Origin: Glycomyces harbinensis
GTDB taxonomy: Bacteria; Actinomycetota; Actinomycetes; Mycobacteriales; Micromonosporaceae
DNA: 64,000 bases
Assembly (NCBI RefSeq): GCF_900101745.1
Contig: NZ_FNAD01000001.1
Coordinates: 496,001-560,000 of the forward strand
Direction: 5' to 3'
Shown piece after piece: positions 52,836-62,049 of this stretch. A program made the position numbers and the translations under genes. The notes under the pieces were generated by a model that did no database searches, was not told where the DNA came from, and was given only the letters and a program-made list of their open reading frames with translations. Every line of letters begins with the position of its first letter. Position 1 is the stretch's first letter.

Positions 52836-53425
52836 GTGTCAGCCTGCCGGTCGCGGCCGTGATCGTGGCCGCGCTGATCATCGCCGATTTCTTCGTCCCG
52901 ATGCTCCCCAGCGCCACCATGATCGCGGCGCTGGCCGGGTTCCTCGTCGGCGACGCCTTCCTCATCGCGGCGCTGATCGCTTGGGCCGCTTCGGTGTCCT
53001 GGCTCGGGGACGTACTGGGCTACCGCGTCCTGCGTCATGTTCGCGCGAGGATGCGCAGGCCGATCTTCAGCTCGGCCAAGGTCACCCGCCTGGAGATCAA
53101 GCTGCGGGCGACGCTCAGGGACCACCCGCGCGGGACGACCGTGATCGCCCGGTTCCTGCCGGCGGGCAGGACCGCGCTCGCCTGGGTGGCCGTGGCCACC
53201 CCGGACTACCCGCATGCGCGGATGTCGGCCCTCGCCGCGGGCGCGTGGGCCTCCTGCACGGTCGGCGTCGGGCTGCTCGTCGGCTGGGTCTTCGGTGCGG
53301 GGCTGCTGTCGGCGGCCACGACCGCGACCGCCGTCGCCGCGCTCAGCGTCGCCCTCGGCTGGTGGTTCAAGGGGGCCCGGTCGGGCAGCGGAGGCTTTGT
53401 GGACGGAGCGCGAAGGCGCGCGTGA
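52832..53425 (+). CDS. Second, shorter DedA-like membrane protein
   Basis: A 197-residue protein of the same superfamily: an N-terminal hydrophobic hairpin (IIADFFVPMLPSATMIAALAG), LGDVLGYRVLRHVRARM, and HPRGTTVIARFLPAGRTALAWVAVATP, the DedA re-entrant motif with Arg and Pro. GTG 52832 lies in the previous stop, so both DedA proteins are made together and may form a complex. Confidence 0.85.
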   Translation: MSVSLPVAAVIVAALIIADFFVPMLPSATMIAALAGFLVGDAFLIAALIAWAASVSWLGDVLGYRVLRHVRARMRRPIFSSAKVTRLEIKLRATLRDHPRGTTVIARFLPAGRTALAWVAVATPDYPHARMSALAAGAWASCTVGVGLLVGWVFGAGLLSAATTATAVAALSVALGWWFKGARSGSGGFVDGARRRA

Positions 53426-53595
53426 GCCGGGTGGAACGGTCGACGCGGCGGCGATCGACGTGGAGGACGGTCCCCGATCTGGTCGCCGCGGTCCGGTTCG
53501 CGCTCATCGCGGCGCTCCTGGCATGGCAGACGCATCCGCTTGTCGCTGCCGTGCTCGCGGCGGTCTACTGGGCGAACTCGGCGATCAGGTCGTAG
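53422..53595 (+). pseudogene. Truncated CDP-alcohol phosphatidyltransferase remnant
   Basis: GTG 53422 overlaps the previous DedA stop by four bases and opens a 57-residue frame. TVPDLVAAVRFALIAALLAW, then AAVLAAVYWA, matches the first membrane segment of CDP-alcohol phosphatidyltransferases (compare WPNLVTAVRLLGIPL in the gene at 33485). The frame stops exactly where the catalytic DG..AR motif should begin, inside the 3' end of the convergent gene at 53565. It looks like a third operon gene cut off by a rearrangement. Confidence 0.65.
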
Positions 53596-54317
53596 AGTGC
53601 GGCGGCCTTCGCCGCGTCGCCCTTGGCCGTGAGCGCTGCGACCGGCAGTCGCCGCCACAGCCACAGGAGGACGTCGCCGGGGCTGCCGTGGACGTCCGTG
53701 CGCGTGTCCGCGTGGATGCCGTCGGACACGCTCACCGCGCCGTCGTGAATCCGCACGGTCCAGGAGCGCGACCCGGCGTCGAGTCCGACCGTCAGGCCGT
53801 CGTTGGCCTTGAGCGCGTCGGCGGCATAGTCGCGGTAGGCGCGGCTGCCCCACTCGAGCATGATCGTGAGCATCTCGTCGATGCCGTCGAGCGCCAGCGC
53901 GTCGTCGACCGGTCCCGGTTCGCGCCCGGCGGCGAGTTCGGCGTCGGCGCGGTGGACGACGGTCTCGTGGGCCATGCGCCGGATCCAGAATCCGACGGTC
54001 TGGTCGGGCCCGTACCAGGTGTAGGCGAGGGTGTCGGGGCCGCGGGCGTCGAACTCGGCCGTCAGGTCGGCCAGCGCGCCCTCGAACTGCTCTGCCGGGC
54101 CGCCGGGCCGCTCGATGCGGAAGTCCTCCCCGGGGGAGCGCATGAGCCGCATCGACTGGATCTTGTGGTCGTAGGTCTCGGCGACGTGGTCGAGGAGGTC
54201 GGCGGCGGTCCACTCAGGACAGGAGGGGACGGGCGCGTCGGGCCCGGCGGCGAGCACGGCGGCCTTGAGCCGGGCGGCTTCGGTGGTCAGGTGGGCTTGG
54301 AGGGCGGGGAAATCCAT
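53565..54317 (-). CDS. Maleylpyruvate isomerase/DinB-type mycothiol-dependent family protein
   Basis: A 250-residue protein. The N-terminal DinB-like bundle shows CPEWTAADLLDHVAETYDHK and HETVVHRADAE, with His residues placed for a metal site. The C-terminal half (VRIHDGAVSVSDG ... GSPGDVLLWLWRRLP) is the MDMPI C-terminal domain. Such actinobacterial proteins are often mycothiol-dependent enzymes of unknown substrate. ATG 54317. Its 3' end overlaps the truncated phosphatidyltransferase. Confidence 0.87.
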   Translation of the reverse strand: MDFPALQAHLTTEAARLKAAVLAAGPDAPVPSCPEWTAADLLDHVAETYDHKIQSMRLMRSPGEDFRIERPGGPAEQFEGALADLTAEFDARGPDTLAYTWYGPDQTVGFWIRRMAHETVVHRADAELAAGREPGPVDDALALDGIDEMLTIMLEWGSRAYRDYAADALKANDGLTVGLDAGSRSWTVRIHDGAVSVSDGIHADTRTDVHGSPGDVLLWLWRRLPVAALTAKGDAAKAAALYDLIAEFAQ

Positions 54318-54383
54318 GCGCAGATCCTCGCACGGGCATGCGACAGCGGCGGCCCGGCTCGGAGCCGGGCCGCCTCGGCCGGT

Positions 54384-56132
54384 TCAGGCTCGGCGGGCCC
54401 TCCAGCCGCCTACTGCGGTGATGTCCTCGCCTGCGGGTTCGTTGGCGACGAAGCCGGTGGCCCAGGTGCCGTCGGCGAGTTCGACCTTGCCGAGGGTCAT
54501 CGGGGCCGGGAGGGCCGCGAGGAAGCGGCCGAGGGCGGCCGGGCTGAGGAGCCAGCGTTCCCCTGGGAGGCTCGCGCCGTCGCCGCTTCTGACGACCAGG
54601 GGTTTCGGGGGTTCGGTGGCGAGTTCGTACATGCGGTAGGCCGGGGCGGTGGCGACCTCGCCTGCGAGTCTCGCGCCGAGGTCGGTGAGCTGGTGGTTGA
54701 GGGGGAAGCCGGTCAGGTGGGCGCCGAAGACGACGAGTTCGGCCTCGGCCGGGGCGAACAGCGCGGGCGGCTCGCCCGCGGCCCTGGCGGCGAGGTCGAT
54801 CGCGATCTGGTCGTGGAAGGCCGGGACGATGACGCTGATGCCGAAGCCCTTGGTGCCGGCGTTTCCGGCGGGGAGGGCGACGGCGGCCATGTCGAGGAGG
54901 TTCACGAAGTTCGTGTACGTGCCCATGGCGGCGTTGACGCCGATGGGGTCGGCGGCGACGTCGGCGAGGGTCGGATGCAGTGGCGCCGTGGGCAGTACGA
55001 GCGCGTCGAAGCCCGTCAGGAGGACCGCGGCGTGCTGCTGTGCGGCGCGCAGGGCCTGCTGGTCGGCGACGAGGTCGGCGGCGGTGAACTTGCCGGCGCC
55101 CGCGACGATCTGGGCGACGGTGGGGTCGGCGTCGGCGGGCCAGGCGTCGATGTGGGCGCCGAACGCGGCGTGGCGTTCGGCGATGAGGGCGCCTTCGTAG
55201 AGCAGGAGCGCGGCGTCCAGGAGCGGTTGGACGTCGATGGGGACGAGTTCGACCCCGGCGGTGCGGAACGTCGCGAGCGCGGCCTCCCACAGGGGCAGGA
55301 AGTCGGGGTCGAGTCCGGCCAGAGCCGCGGCCCGGGGGACGGCGACTCGGGCGTTCGGCGGTGCGGCGAGCGGGAGATCGGTGGGCCAGGGCCGTGAGGC
55401 GGGGTCGGTCTCGCAGGGCCCGGACATGATCCGCATGGCTTCGGTCGCGGCGCCCAGGTCGGGGGCGAAGACGGTGAGGCAGTCGTAGGAGGGGCAGGCG
55501 GGGACGACGCCGTCGACGGGGATGAGGCCGAGGCTCGCCTTGATGCCGATGAGGCCGTTGAGGGCGGCCGGGACGCGCCCGGATCCGGCGGTGTCGGTGC
55601 CGAGGGCGAGGTCGGTGATGCCGAGGGCGACCGCGACGGCCGATCCGGACGAGGACCCGCCGGAGATCAGCGCGGGGTCGGCGGCGGAGCGAACGGGCCC
55701 GTAGGGGCTGCGGGTGCCGACCAGGCCGGTGGCGAACTGGTCGAGGTTGGTCTTGCCGAGCACGATCGCGCCGGCCGCGCGCAGGCGTGCGACGGCGGTG
55801 GCGTCGCGGTCGGGCGTGTAGGCGAAGGACGGGCACGCGGCGGTGGTGGGCAGGGCGGCGACGTCGATGTTGTCCTTGACGGCGACGAGTCTCCCGGCCA
55901 GCGGCAGGTCCTCCCCGGCGGCGAGGCGGGATTCGACGGCTTCGGCCTCGGCCAGCGCATGGTCCTTGTCGCGCAGTGCGATCCAGATTTCGGGCCGGTC
56001 GACTTCGGCGATGCGGCGGTAGGCGGCCTCGACGCGCGCCGCGACGGCGGGCCGGCGGGCGCCGGGGCCTGCGGCCGGCGAGGTGCCCGCTGCGGCGGTC
56101 CCGTGGGCGGCGTCGATGGAGTTGTGATTCAC
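54384..56132 (-). CDS. atzF: Allophanate hydrolase
   Basis: A 582-residue amidase-signature enzyme. The Ser-cisSer-Lys triad is in VAVKDNIDV (Lys), GGSSSGSA and GTDTAGSGRVPA (Ser). The C-terminal 130 residues (ELVVFGAHLTGFPLNHQL onward) are the extra allophanate hydrolase domain that completes decarboxylation. It converts allophanate to two CO2 and two ammonia. GTG 56132 follows GGGGAAG. It lies 29 bases after the urea carboxylase gene and ends the operon. Confidence 0.93.
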   Translation of the reverse strand: MNHNSIDAAHGTAAAGTSPAAGPGARRPAVAARVEAAYRRIAEVDRPEIWIALRDKDHALAEAEAVESRLAAGEDLPLAGRLVAVKDNIDVAALPTTAACPSFAYTPDRDATAVARLRAAGAIVLGKTNLDQFATGLVGTRSPYGPVRSAADPALISGGSSSGSAVAVALGITDLALGTDTAGSGRVPAALNGLIGIKASLGLIPVDGVVPACPSYDCLTVFAPDLGAATEAMRIMSGPCETDPASRPWPTDLPLAAPPNARVAVPRAAALAGLDPDFLPLWEAALATFRTAGVELVPIDVQPLLDAALLLYEGALIAERHAAFGAHIDAWPADADPTVAQIVAGAGKFTAADLVADQQALRAAQQHAAVLLTGFDALVLPTAPLHPTLADVAADPIGVNAAMGTYTNFVNLLDMAAVALPAGNAGTKGFGISVIVPAFHDQIAIDLAARAAGEPPALFAPAEAELVVFGAHLTGFPLNHQLTDLGARLAGEVATAPAYRMYELATEPPKPLVVRSGDGASLPGERWLLSPAALGRFLAALPAPMTLGKVELADGTWATGFVANEPAGEDITAVGGWRARRA

Positions 56133-56161
56133 GGCTTCCCCTGTCTTGTTGTCCGCGTGGC

Positions 56162-59100
56162 CTACTGCGTTGCGATCACGAGCAGTGGCGCGCCGGGCGC
56201 GGCCTGGTCGCCGGGTCGGGCCAGGAGGCGCGCGACGGTGCCGGTGACGGTGGACGCCACGGGCATCTCCAATTTCATCGCCTCCAGGACCACGACGGTG
56301 TCCCCGGCCTCGACCCGGTCGCCTTCGGCGATGTCGACGCGCCACACGCTCGCGGCCATGGGCGCTTCGATGAGGATCTCACCGGGGGCGAGGTCGATGG
56401 CGTCCGTGCCGGCGGGGGCGGGTTCGGTGTGGTCGCGGTCGAATTCGCCCGCGTCGGCCCACCGCTGGCGTTCGGCGTCGAACGCGGCGGCCTGGCGGGT
56501 CTGGAACGCGGTGATGGAGTCGCGGTTGTCGGCGAGGAGGCGCCGGTAGTCGGCGTAGGCGAACGTGCCGGGGCGGATGTCGATCTCGGCGCGCCCGGCG
56601 GCGAGTTCGCGCCGCGTCTCGGCCAGTTCTTCTTCGGTGACGCGTTCGAAGACGACGCGGTCGAAGAAGCGCAGCAGCCACGGCAGGCCGTCTTTGAAGG
56701 ACGCGAGGTCTCGCAGGCCCGCCCAGATGGGGGCGGTGCGGCCGACGAGCTGGTAGCCGCCGGGCGAGTCCATGCCGTAGATGCACATGTAGGAGCCGCC
56801 GATGCCGACGGTGCCTTCGGCCGTCCAGGTGCGGGCCGGGTTGTACTTGGTGGTGACGAGGCGGTGGCGGGGGTCGACGGGGACGGCGGCGGGTGCGCCG
56901 AGGTAGACGTCGCCCAGGCCCAGGACGAGCCATTCGGCGGCGGTGGCGATGTCGGCGACGTCCCCGATCGCGTCGAGGCCGTTGATGCGGCGGATGAACT
57001 CGATGTTGGAGGGGTTGAACAGGGCGTCGTCGCGAACGTTGGTCGAGTAGCGGGCGATGGCCTCGTCGACGACGGCGTCGTTCCAGGAGATCGGCAGGCG
57101 CACTTCGCGGGAGGGCACGACCATGTCGGCGATGTCGGGCAGGTCCTGTTCGAGTTCGACCAGGAGCCCGGTGAGGGTCCGGATGGGGAGCACGTCGGGG
57201 TCGACGTGCAGGTGCAGGGACCGGACGCCGGGGGTGGTGTCGATGATCCCGGCCGGGCTCGCCGCGGCGAGGGCGTCCATGAGGGCGCCGACCCTCATGC
57301 GCAGGCCCAGGTCGAGGTGCATGGGGCCGTATTCGAGGAGGATCGCGTCGTCGCCGGCGCGGCGGTAGGCGACGGCGGGGCGGTCGCCGGTGCCCTCGAC
57401 CTCGGCGAGGGTCGCGGTGTCGTCCTTCGCGCCGATGAGCGGGACGGGGGCCGCGACCGGGTCGGCGCGCAGGCGGTCGGCTTCGGCCTCGGCGACGGGC
57501 ACGAACGTGACGGTGTCGCCGGGTCGCAGCTGCCCGAGCTTCCACCGGTCGGAGGTGGTGACGGTGAACGGGCACGCGAACCCGCCCAGGCTGGGCCCGT
57601 CCGGGCCCAGCAGTGCGGGCGTGTCGCCGGTGAAGTTGACGGTGCCGACCGAATAGGGGTTGTCGTGGAGGTTCGAGGGGTGGAGCCCGGCTTCGCCGCC
57701 GTCGGTGCGCGCCCACTGCGGGCGCGGCCCGTCCAGGCGGACCCCGGAGCGTCCGGCGTGGACCTGGACCGACCAGGTGGCGTCGTAGAGGCGCTCCATG
57801 TCCTCGAACGTGAAGTAGTGCGGGGCCGGTTGCGGCCCGGGCGTGACGGCGAGGGCCCAGTCGTGGCTGAACGTGGGACGCTCTTCGACCGGAACGGGGA
57901 CGGGCAGGGCGTCGCCGGGTTCGGCGGGGACGAGGCGGTCGCCTGCGCGCAGTTGGTCGCCGGTGTAGCCGCCGATGCGACCGGGCGGGAACGTCGAGGC
58001 CGAACCCAGGAACACCGGCACGTCGAGGCCCCCGCGGAACAGGATGTAGGCGCGGGCTCCGGCGTCGGCGATCTGCCCGACCGCGAGCACGCCGCCGGCG
58101 GGGACGGCGACGGGCACCCACTGCTCGACGGGTTCGCCGTCGAGGGTCACCGGTGCGGGAGCGCCGGTCACGCACACCGTCACGGCCACGCCGAACCGCA
58201 GCGTCGGGCCCGCGATCGTGCACTCCAAACCGGGTACGCCTTCATCGTTGCCCAAGGCGCGGTTGCCGAGCCGGAAGGAGTAGTCGTCCATCGGCCCCGA
58301 CGGCGGCACCCCGACCTGCCAGTACCCGATGCGGCCCGGGAAGTCCTGCACCGTGGTCAGTACTCCGGCGCTGACCACGTCGATGCGCGGGGACGTGTCA
58401 GTGATGGAGGCGATCGTGCCCGTGTCGTGCCGGACGGCCGCGACGCGCGCGTCCGCGCTCGCGGCCCGCAGCTGCCCGAGGTTGGTGTGGACGCCTTCGA
58501 TCCTGGTGTCCGCCAAAGCGTCGGAGAGGGCTTGCCAGGCTTCGGTCCGGGTCGTGCCGGCGGTGATGATCTTCGCGAGCATCGGGTCGTAGGTCGCCGG
58601 GACCTCCACGCCCCGCTCGATCCACGTGTCCACCCGGGCCGATTCGGGGAAGTCGACGCACGTCAGGAGGCCCGCGGAGGGCAGGTGGTCGCGGACGGGG
58701 TCCTCGGCGTACACGCGCGCCTCCACCGCCGCGCCGGTCACCGGCGGGCCCGCGTCGGGCACCTTGTCCAGGAAGCCCGTGTCGCCGGAGGCGGCGCGGA
58801 TCATCCACTCCACCAGGTCGATCCCCAGAATCCGCTCGGTCACCGGGTGCTCGACCTGCAGGCGCGTGTTGAACTCCAGGAACGACGCCTCCTCGCGTTC
58901 GGCGTCGTAGATGAACTCGACCGTCCCCGCCGACCGGTACGCGGCCGAACCGGCCAGCGCCCGCGCCGCCGCGTGCATCGCGGTGCGGACCGTCGCGGGA
59001 AGCCCGGGGGCGGGGGCCTCCTCGATGACTTTCTGGTGGCGCCGCTGCAACGAGCAGTCCCGGTCCGACAGGCTCACCACCCGGCCGAGCCCGTCGCCGA

Positions 59101-59737
59101 AGACCTGCACCTCGACGTGGCGGGCGCGGCGCACGTACCGTTCGAGGTAGACCGCGTCGTCGCCGAAGTTGTCGGCCGCCAGGCGCTTCACCGTCGCGAA
59201 CACCTCGGCCAGTTCGGCACTGGAGTCGGCCACGCGCATCCCGATCCCGCCGCCGCCGGCCGAGGCCTTCACGATCACCGGGAAGCCGATGCCCTCTGCG
59301 GCGGCGACCGCTTCCTCGACCGAGGCCAGCGCCGCCGTACCCGCCGCGAGGGGCACCCCCGCGATGGTCGCGACTTCGCGCGCGGTCACCTTGTCGCCGA
59401 ACAGCTCCAGGTGCTCCGGGGTCGGCCCGATGAACACGAGCCCGGCTTCGGCGACGCGCCGCGCGAACTCCGCGTTCTCGGCCAGGAACCCGTAACCGGG
59501 GTGCACCGCTTGAGCGCCGGTGTCCTTCGCCGCCGACAGGATCGCGTCCACGTTCAGATACGACTCGGACGGCGCGGCCGGACCCACGCACACCGCCACG
59601 TCGGCGTCCCGCACGTGCAGCGACGCCGCATCGGCCTCCGAGTACACGGCCACCGTCTCGATGCCGAGCCGGTGCGCCGTCGCGGTGATCCGGCGGGAGA
59701 TCTCGCCACGGTTGGCGATCAGGATGCGGTCGAACAC
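56162..59737 (-). CDS. uca: Urea carboxylase
   Basis: A 1191-residue biotin-dependent carboxylase. Biotin carboxylase domain (residues 1-445: FDRILIANRGEI, ATP loop KASAGGGGIGM). Carboxyltransferase halves of the KipA/KipI type follow (GPMDDYSFRLGNRALGN; CPFTVTTSDRWKLGQL; ILLEYGPMHLDLGLRMRV). The C-terminal biotin carrier has EAMKLEMP. It carboxylates urea to allophanate with ATP. GTG 59737 matches the family N-terminus, with GCGAGG upstream. The operon lacks the carboxyguanidine deiminase (UAAP) genes that mark guanidine carboxylases. Confidence 0.95.
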   Translation of the reverse strand: MFDRILIANRGEISRRITATAHRLGIETVAVYSEADAASLHVRDADVAVCVGPAAPSESYLNVDAILSAAKDTGAQAVHPGYGFLAENAEFARRVAEAGLVFIGPTPEHLELFGDKVTAREVATIAGVPLAAGTAALASVEEAVAAAEGIGFPVIVKASAGGGGIGMRVADSSAELAEVFATVKRLAADNFGDDAVYLERYVRRARHVEVQVFGDGLGRVVSLSDRDCSLQRRHQKVIEEAPAPGLPATVRTAMHAAARALAGSAAYRSAGTVEFIYDAEREEASFLEFNTRLQVEHPVTERILGIDLVEWMIRAASGDTGFLDKVPDAGPPVTGAAVEARVYAEDPVRDHLPSAGLLTCVDFPESARVDTWIERGVEVPATYDPMLAKIITAGTTRTEAWQALSDALADTRIEGVHTNLGQLRAASADARVAAVRHDTGTIASITDTSPRIDVVSAGVLTTVQDFPGRIGYWQVGVPPSGPMDDYSFRLGNRALGNDEGVPGLECTIAGPTLRFGVAVTVCVTGAPAPVTLDGEPVEQWVPVAVPAGGVLAVGQIADAGARAYILFRGGLDVPVFLGSASTFPPGRIGGYTGDQLRAGDRLVPAEPGDALPVPVPVEERPTFSHDWALAVTPGPQPAPHYFTFEDMERLYDATWSVQVHAGRSGVRLDGPRPQWARTDGGEAGLHPSNLHDNPYSVGTVNFTGDTPALLGPDGPSLGGFACPFTVTTSDRWKLGQLRPGDTVTFVPVAEAEADRLRADPVAAPVPLIGAKDDTATLAEVEGTGDRPAVAYRRAGDDAILLEYGPMHLDLGLRMRVGALMDALAAASPAGIIDTTPGVRSLHLHVDPDVLPIRTLTGLLVELEQDLPDIADMVVPSREVRLPISWNDAVVDEAIARYSTNVRDDALFNPSNIEFIRRINGLDAIGDVADIATAAEWLVLGLGDVYLGAPAAVPVDPRHRLVTTKYNPARTWTAEGTVGIGGSYMCIYGMDSPGGYQLVGRTAPIWAGLRDLASFKDGLPWLLRFFDRVVFERVTEEELAETRRELAAGRAEIDIRPGTFAYADYRRLLADNRDSITAFQTRQAAAFDAERQRWADAGEFDRDHTEPAPAGTDAIDLAPGEILIEAPMAASVWRVDIAEGDRVEAGDTVVVLEAMKLEMPVASTVTGTVARLLARPGDQAAPGAPLLVIATQ

Positions 59738-59768
59738 GACAGGCCTCGCTCTCAAGAAGGGAAGGGGT

Positions 59769-60479
59769 TCAGGGACGGACGGCGTTCGCCAGATGCGCCC
59801 AGGTCAAGGCCGCCTCCGCACGGCCGACCACGATGGACCGCGACGTCTCGATATGGCGCGTCAGGATCGCGGTCGCCTGCTCGTACCGGCCCTCGATGGC
59901 GCCCTCGGCGATCGCGATGTGCTCGTCGATCGTCGCCGCCATCCGCTCCTCGGTGAAGTAGTCGAACATCCGCGCCGGCCTGATCCGGTTGTTCACCACC
60001 CGCAGCGCCTCCGCGAGCTGCGCGTTCCCCGAGGAGGCCAGGAGCGTGAGGTGATAGCGCTCGTCGGACTCCACGAAACCGGCACTGGGGTCGGGCGGCG
60101 AGGCCCGCAGCCGGTACCACCGGTCGAGCTCGGGACCGAGCAGGTCCCGGTCGTGCAACACCTCCGGATCGGCCGCGGCACGGGCCAGGCCCCGCAGCTC
60201 GAGGGTCAACCGGACCTCATACAGGTCGTTGAGCTGGTCGATCCGCGGCCGGTACGGGTACAGCCCGTCGACCTCGCGAGAGACGAGGCCGTCGGCCGCG
60301 AGGCGGCTCAGCGCCTCCCGCACCGGCGTGCGCGACACGCCGTAGTTCCCGGCCAGGCGCTCCTCGCCGAGGCGCTTGCCCGGCTCGTACTTGCCGGCCA
60401 TCAGGTCGGCGCGCAACGCCATGTAGACGCGCGCGGCGAGCGGCTCCTCCGAGTCGGGAAGCGCAGAGAAGTCGGTCAT
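59769..60479 (-). CDS. GntR/FadR-family transcriptional regulator
   Basis: A 236-residue regulator. The winged HTH reads GEERLAGNYGVSRTPVREALSRLAADGLV; the C-terminal FCD helical domain has VRLTLELRGLA, and H residues in DERYHLTLL and HIETSR suit a metal-bound carboxylate ligand. It probably controls the urea operon, being between the transporter and urea carboxylase genes. ATG 60479 overlaps the end of repeat copy 2. Confidence 0.9.
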   Translation of the reverse strand: MTDFSALPDSEEPLAARVYMALRADLMAGKYEPGKRLGEERLAGNYGVSRTPVREALSRLAADGLVSREVDGLYPYRPRIDQLNDLYEVRLTLELRGLARAAADPEVLHDRDLLGPELDRWYRLRASPPDPSAGFVESDERYHLTLLASSGNAQLAEALRVVNNRIRPARMFDYFTEERMAATIDEHIAIAEGAIEGRYEQATAILTRHIETSRSIVVGRAEAALTWAHLANAVRP

Positions 60480-60541
60480 GAGCGTTCACTCCGGTTCGGG
60501 GAGAAGCGATCGGGACGGGAAGGGCGAGGGGCGCGGGTCAT
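60476..60541 (-). repeat. Gene-bridging repeat, copy 2, with a 21-residue ORF
   Basis: An ATG inside the urtE stop opens MTRAPRPSRPDRFSPN..., and its TGA overlaps the GntR ATG (ATGA). The core CCCCGAACCGGAGTGAACGC matches copy 1 closely, with GGAGT as ribosome binding site; the middle GGCTCGCT part is shortened. Confidence 0.75.
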
Positions 60542-61230
60542 ATCGACATCGCCTCACGCACCCGCGACTCCGCCTCCGCGCCCGTCTCACCCGAGGAGGC
60601 GACCCGGCCCGAACGCAGCACGTGGTACCGGCTCGCCGCCTGGAGTGCGAAGCCGAGGTGCTGTTCCACCAGCAGCACCGAGAGTCCGCCGCGCGCGGCC
60701 AGGTCCACGATGGTCGACTCGATCTCGGCCACCACGTTCGGCTGGATGCCCTCGGTCGGCTCGTCCAGGATCAGCAGCCGCGGCTCGGTGATGAGCGCCC
60801 GCGCGATCGCCAGCTGCTGGCGCTGGCCGCCGGAGAGCAGTCCGGCCTGGCGTCCGAGGAGGGGGCGCAGGGCGGGGAAGAGGTCGAGTTGCGCGTCGAT
60901 GAGGGCCTTGGCGTTCTTGCGGCCGTCGGCGACCAGGCGCAGGTTCTCCCCCGCGGTCAGGTGCGCGAAGCATTGCTGCCCTTGGGGAACGTAGGCCATG
61001 CCGGCTTTGACGCGCTTGTTCGTGGCCTTGGCGGTCACGTCTGCGCCGTCGAACTCGATGGTGCCGGACATGGCCGGGATGAGGCCGACGATGGCCCTCA
61101 GGAGGGTGGTCTTCCCGGCGCCGTTGTGGCCCATGACGGAGACGACCTGGTCGGCGCCGATCTCGAGGTCGATGCCGTGGACGACGGCGGAGCGGCCGTA
61201 GCCGCAGGTGAGGTCATGCAGTCGCAGCAT
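60538..61230 (-). CDS. urtE: Urea ABC transporter ATP-binding protein UrtE
   Basis: A 230-residue LivF-type ATPase. Walker A GHNGAGKTTLL, signature LSGGQRQQLAIARAL, Walker B LLILDEPTEGIQPN, and the switch His in VLLVEQH. It energises uptake with UrtD. ATG 61230 follows AAGGAG and lies 17 bases inside urtD. Assignment to urea rests on the neighbours. Confidence 0.9.
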   Translation of the reverse strand: MLRLHDLTCGYGRSAVVHGIDLEIGADQVVSVMGHNGAGKTTLLRAIVGLIPAMSGTIEFDGADVTAKATNKRVKAGMAYVPQGQQCFAHLTAGENLRLVADGRKNAKALIDAQLDLFPALRPLLGRQAGLLSGGQRQQLAIARALITEPRLLILDEPTEGIQPNVVAEIESTIVDLAARGGLSVLLVEQHLGFALQAASRYHVLRSGRVASSGETGAEAESRVREAMSI

Positions 61231-61969
61231 CGGCGGGCTCCTTCTCGTCGGTCGCGGTGCCGAGGTAGACCGCCTGGACGCGCGGGTCGCCCGAGACTTC
61301 GTCCACCGAGCCGGAGGCGAGCACGGCCCCGGCGTGGAGGACGGTGACGCGGTCGGCGAAGGCCCGCATGAAGTCCATGTCGTGTTCGACCACGGCCACG
61401 GCGCGGTCGGCGGCGATGTCGTGGAGCAGGCGCCCGGTGGTGTCGCGCTCTTCGTGGCCCATGCCGGCGATCGGCTCGTCCAGCAGGAGCACGTCGGCGT
61501 CGCCGACCAGGAGCATCCCGATCTCCAGCCACTGCTTCTGCCCGTGCGCGAGGATGCCCGCCGGGGTGTCGGCCTCCTTGCCGAGGCCGATGCGGTCCAT
61601 GGTCTCGACCACGTTGGCGGGCAGGTGCTTGCGACGGCGCAGGAGCGCCCACGGGGAGCGTCCGGCGCCGGCGGCGATGTCGAGGTTCTGGGCGACGGTG
61701 AGGTCCTCGAAGACGGTGGCGGTCTGGAAGGTGCGGCCGATGCCCTTGCGGGCGATGTGGTGGACCTTCTTGCCGCGCAGCTCTTCACCGTCTTTGACGA
61801 CCGAGCCGGAGTACTTCGCGAGGCCGGTGACGGCGTCCACGAGGGTGGTCTTCCCGGCGCCGTTGGGGCCGATGAGGAAGTGGACCTCGCCGCGGTCGAG
61901 TGTGAGGTCGACGCCGTTGACGGCTTTGAACCCGTCGAAGTCGACTTCGATGTTCTTGCAGATGAGCAC
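61214..61969 (-). CDS. urtD: Urea ABC transporter ATP-binding protein UrtD
   Basis: A 251-residue LivG-type ATPase. Walker A GPNGAGKTTLV; the signature region reads LAHGQKQWLEIGMLL, the UrtD-specific variant; Walker B VLLLDEPIAGM with the PIAGMG segment seen in UrtD. GTG 61969 is six bases after the stop of the ORF in repeat copy 3, with GGAG provided by that repeat. Confidence 0.92.
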   Translation of the reverse strand: MLICKNIEVDFDGFKAVNGVDLTLDRGEVHFLIGPNGAGKTTLVDAVTGLAKYSGSVVKDGEELRGKKVHHIARKGIGRTFQTATVFEDLTVAQNLDIAAGAGRSPWALLRRRKHLPANVVETMDRIGLGKEADTPAGILAHGQKQWLEIGMLLVGDADVLLLDEPIAGMGHEERDTTGRLLHDIAADRAVAVVEHDMDFMRAFADRVTVLHAGAVLASGSVDEVSGDPRVQAVYLGTATDEKEPADAATA

Positions 61970-61974
61970 AGCGT

Positions 61975-62049
61975 TTACTCCGTTTCGGGGAAGGCGAGCG
62001 AAGCGAGCCGGAGGGCGGGGCGACGGGTGCGGGCCAGTGCGGTGGTCAT
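61975..62049 (-). repeat. Gene-bridging repeat, copy 3, with a 24-residue ORF
   Basis: An ATG in the urtC stop opens MTTALARTRRPALRLASL...FPETE and ends at TAA, five bases before the urtD GTG. It carries CGCACCCGTCGCCCCGCCC, CGGCTCGCTTCGCTCGCC and CCCCGAAACGGAGTAAACGC, nearly base-for-base the same as copy 1. Confidence 0.8.

Noticed and set aside
58640-58660. Fifth copy of the gene-bridging repeat (GATTCGGGGAAG)
   Set aside because: A 12-base match inside the urea carboxylase coding sequence with none of the other repeat parts.
55976-59956. A 1326-codon open frame on the plus strand
   Set aside because: Antisense to urea carboxylase; low-complexity translation.
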